Source: a bacterium (lineage in GTDB: Bacteria > Desulfobacterota > DSWW01). Taken from it: DNA of 5,876 bases. A program made the translations under genes and the position numbers. The stretch is taken from NCBI GenBank assembly GCA_030609865.1, contig JAUWSZ010000194.1, positions 1 through 5,876 on the forward strand, in the 5' to 3' direction. The notes under the pieces were generated by a model. It was not told the DNA's origin and made no database searches. It was given only the letters and a program-made list of their open reading frames with translations. This document shows positions 4,544 to 5,876 of this stretch, piece after piece; within the stretch, counting starts at the first letter, position 1; the number at the start of each line of letters is the position of its first letter.

Positions 4544-5876
4544 CGTTCCGATCGAGAACTGCACCGAGGATGGATCTTCGCCTTCCTGCCGATCCAGCGG
4601 GAACCCAAGAACAAAAGTGAGGGGGCCCATCGGGGAAAACCACCGAAATCCACCACCCGCGCTGAACCGCAGGTTCTTGAACTTGATGCTCTCGTCTTCA
4701 CCGAACGCGTTTCCGGCATCGAAAAAGATCAGCCCTCGGAGCTTGAGCGACGGTGCGATGGGGAAGATATATTCAATATTGAAGATCAACTCTTTGTTCC
4801 CGCCGATCAGAACACCATCCACCTCCGGGCCGAGAGAACGCACATCATAGCCCCTGACCGTGCTGATGCCTCCCACGAAATAGCGTTCAAAGACCGGAAG
4901 CCGGTCTCCCCCGATTCCCTCACCCCACCCGGCCCGCGCGCGGAGATGCACCGTCGTATCCCAGATGACCGGGATGTACACGCCCGTGTCCACCTGGAAC
5001 TTCACGAAGTCGGTGTTTCCTCCTAAAAAAATGCCGGCGAATTCTGCCGTGCCGATGTTCATGAACCCCTTCATCGGGAACATGGGGTTGTCGAGCGTGT
5101 TGTGGACCACGGAAAAAGTCATCGAACTCACGGTGCTCCTTCCTTCTTCCGCTCGGAGCGTGATCGAAGCGAGTTGGCTTACGTCCTTGACCTCCACATC
5201 CTCGTACTTGTACATCACGTTCCCGCGCACGAACTGTCGCAGTTCGTATCCGAGGCGCAGTGCGCCTCCCACAGACCTGCGGGTGAAGTCCTGGTACACC
5301 CGTTCCGTGTTGAAGGCGTCGAATCCGGAGGACAGGGGAATATCGAAGAGCCAGGGCTCGGTGAAGCTCAGCGAGAAGTTCTGTCGCGTCCCTCCGATCT
5401 CCGCATTCAGGGACAGGACCTGTCCTCGACCGAACAGGTTGCTCTGGGTGATGTTCGCCATCAGGATAAACTGGTCGGTCGAGCTGAACCCGGCCCCCCC
5501 GCTAAGCGTTCCGGTCTGCCCCTCTTTCACCGATACGACTACGTCCAGCAGGTTCGATTCGGACCCGGGTTCTATATTGATATTCACGGCATCGAAATAG
5601 CCAAGCCGTTCGATCTCGCTCTTGGAGAACCGCAACATGGAACTGCTGTAGAGATCTCCCTCGATCATGGCCATGTCTCGCCGGATGACCTTGTCGCGCG
5701 TCTTGGTGTTCCCGGCGATACGGATGTCCCCGACGTAGTATTTCTCTCCCTTCTGAACGCGGTAGATCACGTCCACGGTCAGGGAGGCCTCGTCCGGGAA
5801 GTACAAAGGGATGATCTCCGCAAACGCATGCCCCTGGTCCGCGTAGTAGTCGGTCATGGCCGTGATATCGTCCTGG
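4535..5876 (-). CDS. bamA: Outer-membrane assembly factor BamA (C-terminal 446 residues; 5' end outside window)
   Basis: BamA is the Omp85-family barrel at the heart of the BAM complex, folding and inserting beta-barrel proteins into the outer membrane. The frame is open to the window edge, so the signal peptide and first POTRA domains are missing. Visible residues 1 to about 43 are the end of a POTRA domain (MTDYYADQGHAFAE). Residues about 46-118 are the last POTRA domain (YYVGDIRIAGNTKTRDKVIR, then EIERLGYFDAVNI). The 16-strand barrel follows from about 120, with FTEPWLFDIPLS and the Omp85 loop-6 motif VRGY at 340-343. LIFFDAGNAFG and a strand ending QFSIGTPF follow; a terminal Phe is the expected beta-signal. 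The in-frame ATG at 5857 is internal, because the codons before it (QDDITA) continue the POTRA homology. The gene heads the part of the cluster seen here and would share an mRNA with skp. Confidence 0.97.
   Translation of the reverse strand, partial: QDDITAMTDYYADQGHAFAEIIPLYFPDEASLTVDVIYRVQKGEKYYVGDIRIAGNTKTRDKVIRRDMAMIEGDLYSSSMLRFSKSEIERLGYFDAVNINIEPGSESNLLDVVVSVKEGQTGTLSGGAGFSSTDQFILMANITQSNLFGRGQVLSLNAEIGGTRQNFSLSFTEPWLFDIPLSSGFDAFNTERVYQDFTRRSVGGALRLGYELRQFVRGNVMYKYEDVEVKDVSQLASITLRAEEGRSTVSSMTFSVVHNTLDNPMFPMKGFMNIGTAEFAGIFLGGNTDFVKFQVDTGVYIPVIWDTTVHLRARAGWGEGIGGDRLPVFERYFVGGISTVRGYDVRSLGPEVDGVLIGGNKELIFNIEYIFPIAPSLKLRGLIFFDAGNAFGEDESIKFKNLRFSAGGGFRWFSPMGPLTFVLGFPLDRQEGEDPSSVQFSIGTPF

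Noticed and set aside
4464..4643. 60-residue N-terminal extension of Skp
   Set aside because: It overlaps the end of bamA in another frame and would put a clear signal peptide inside the protein. AAGGAGG supports the ATG at 4463.

Overview
The window is a stretch of core envelope-biogenesis DNA from a Gram-negative bacterium. All six protein genes lie on the minus strand. In transcription order (high to low coordinates) they are bamA (3' part only), skp/ompH, lpxD, fabZ, lpxA and a Gfo/Idh-type oxidoreductase. The order bamA-skp-lpxD-fabZ-lpxA is the widely conserved outer-membrane/lipid A cluster. A Gfo/Idh gene directly after lpxA, and palindromic 'TTTTTCAACAGCC'-type intergenic repeats, suggest a deltaproteobacterium (Desulfobacterota, perhaps a Syntrophobacter-like lineage). 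The lineage call is inference; a Gram-negative host is certain from the genes.

Layout by coordinate: 1-116 is a palindromic repeat (copy 1), cut by the window edge. 136-1086 is the Gfo/Idh oxidoreductase. 1147-1917 is lpxA. 1918-2104 is a non-coding gap almost filled by a second, inverted copy of the same repeat, with a smaller REP-like hairpin nested inside it. 2105-2551 is fabZ, probably with a TTG start. 2552-2783 is a non-coding gap holding three different short tandem arrays and a hairpin. 2784-3872 is lpxD, probably with a TTG start. 3945-4463 is skp/ompH. 4535-5876 is the 3' part of bamA.

How the genes work together: LpxA makes the first acylated UDP-sugar of lipid A, and LpxD adds the second hydroxyacyl chain. 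FabZ dehydrates the same 3-hydroxyacyl-ACP pool that LpxA and LpxD draw on, so it sits at the branch between phospholipid and lipid A synthesis. Skp escorts unfolded outer-membrane proteins across the periplasm to BamA, which inserts them. The Gfo/Idh enzyme could act on a UDP-amino sugar feeding lipid A (GnnA-like), but this cannot be proved here.

I see no wholly new gene system. The unusual material is in the intergenic DNA: a repeat placed so that its stem competes with a hairpin over the lpxA ribosome-binding site, a nested repeat insertion, hairpins directly at stop codons, clustered micro-tandem arrays, and two probable TTG starts.
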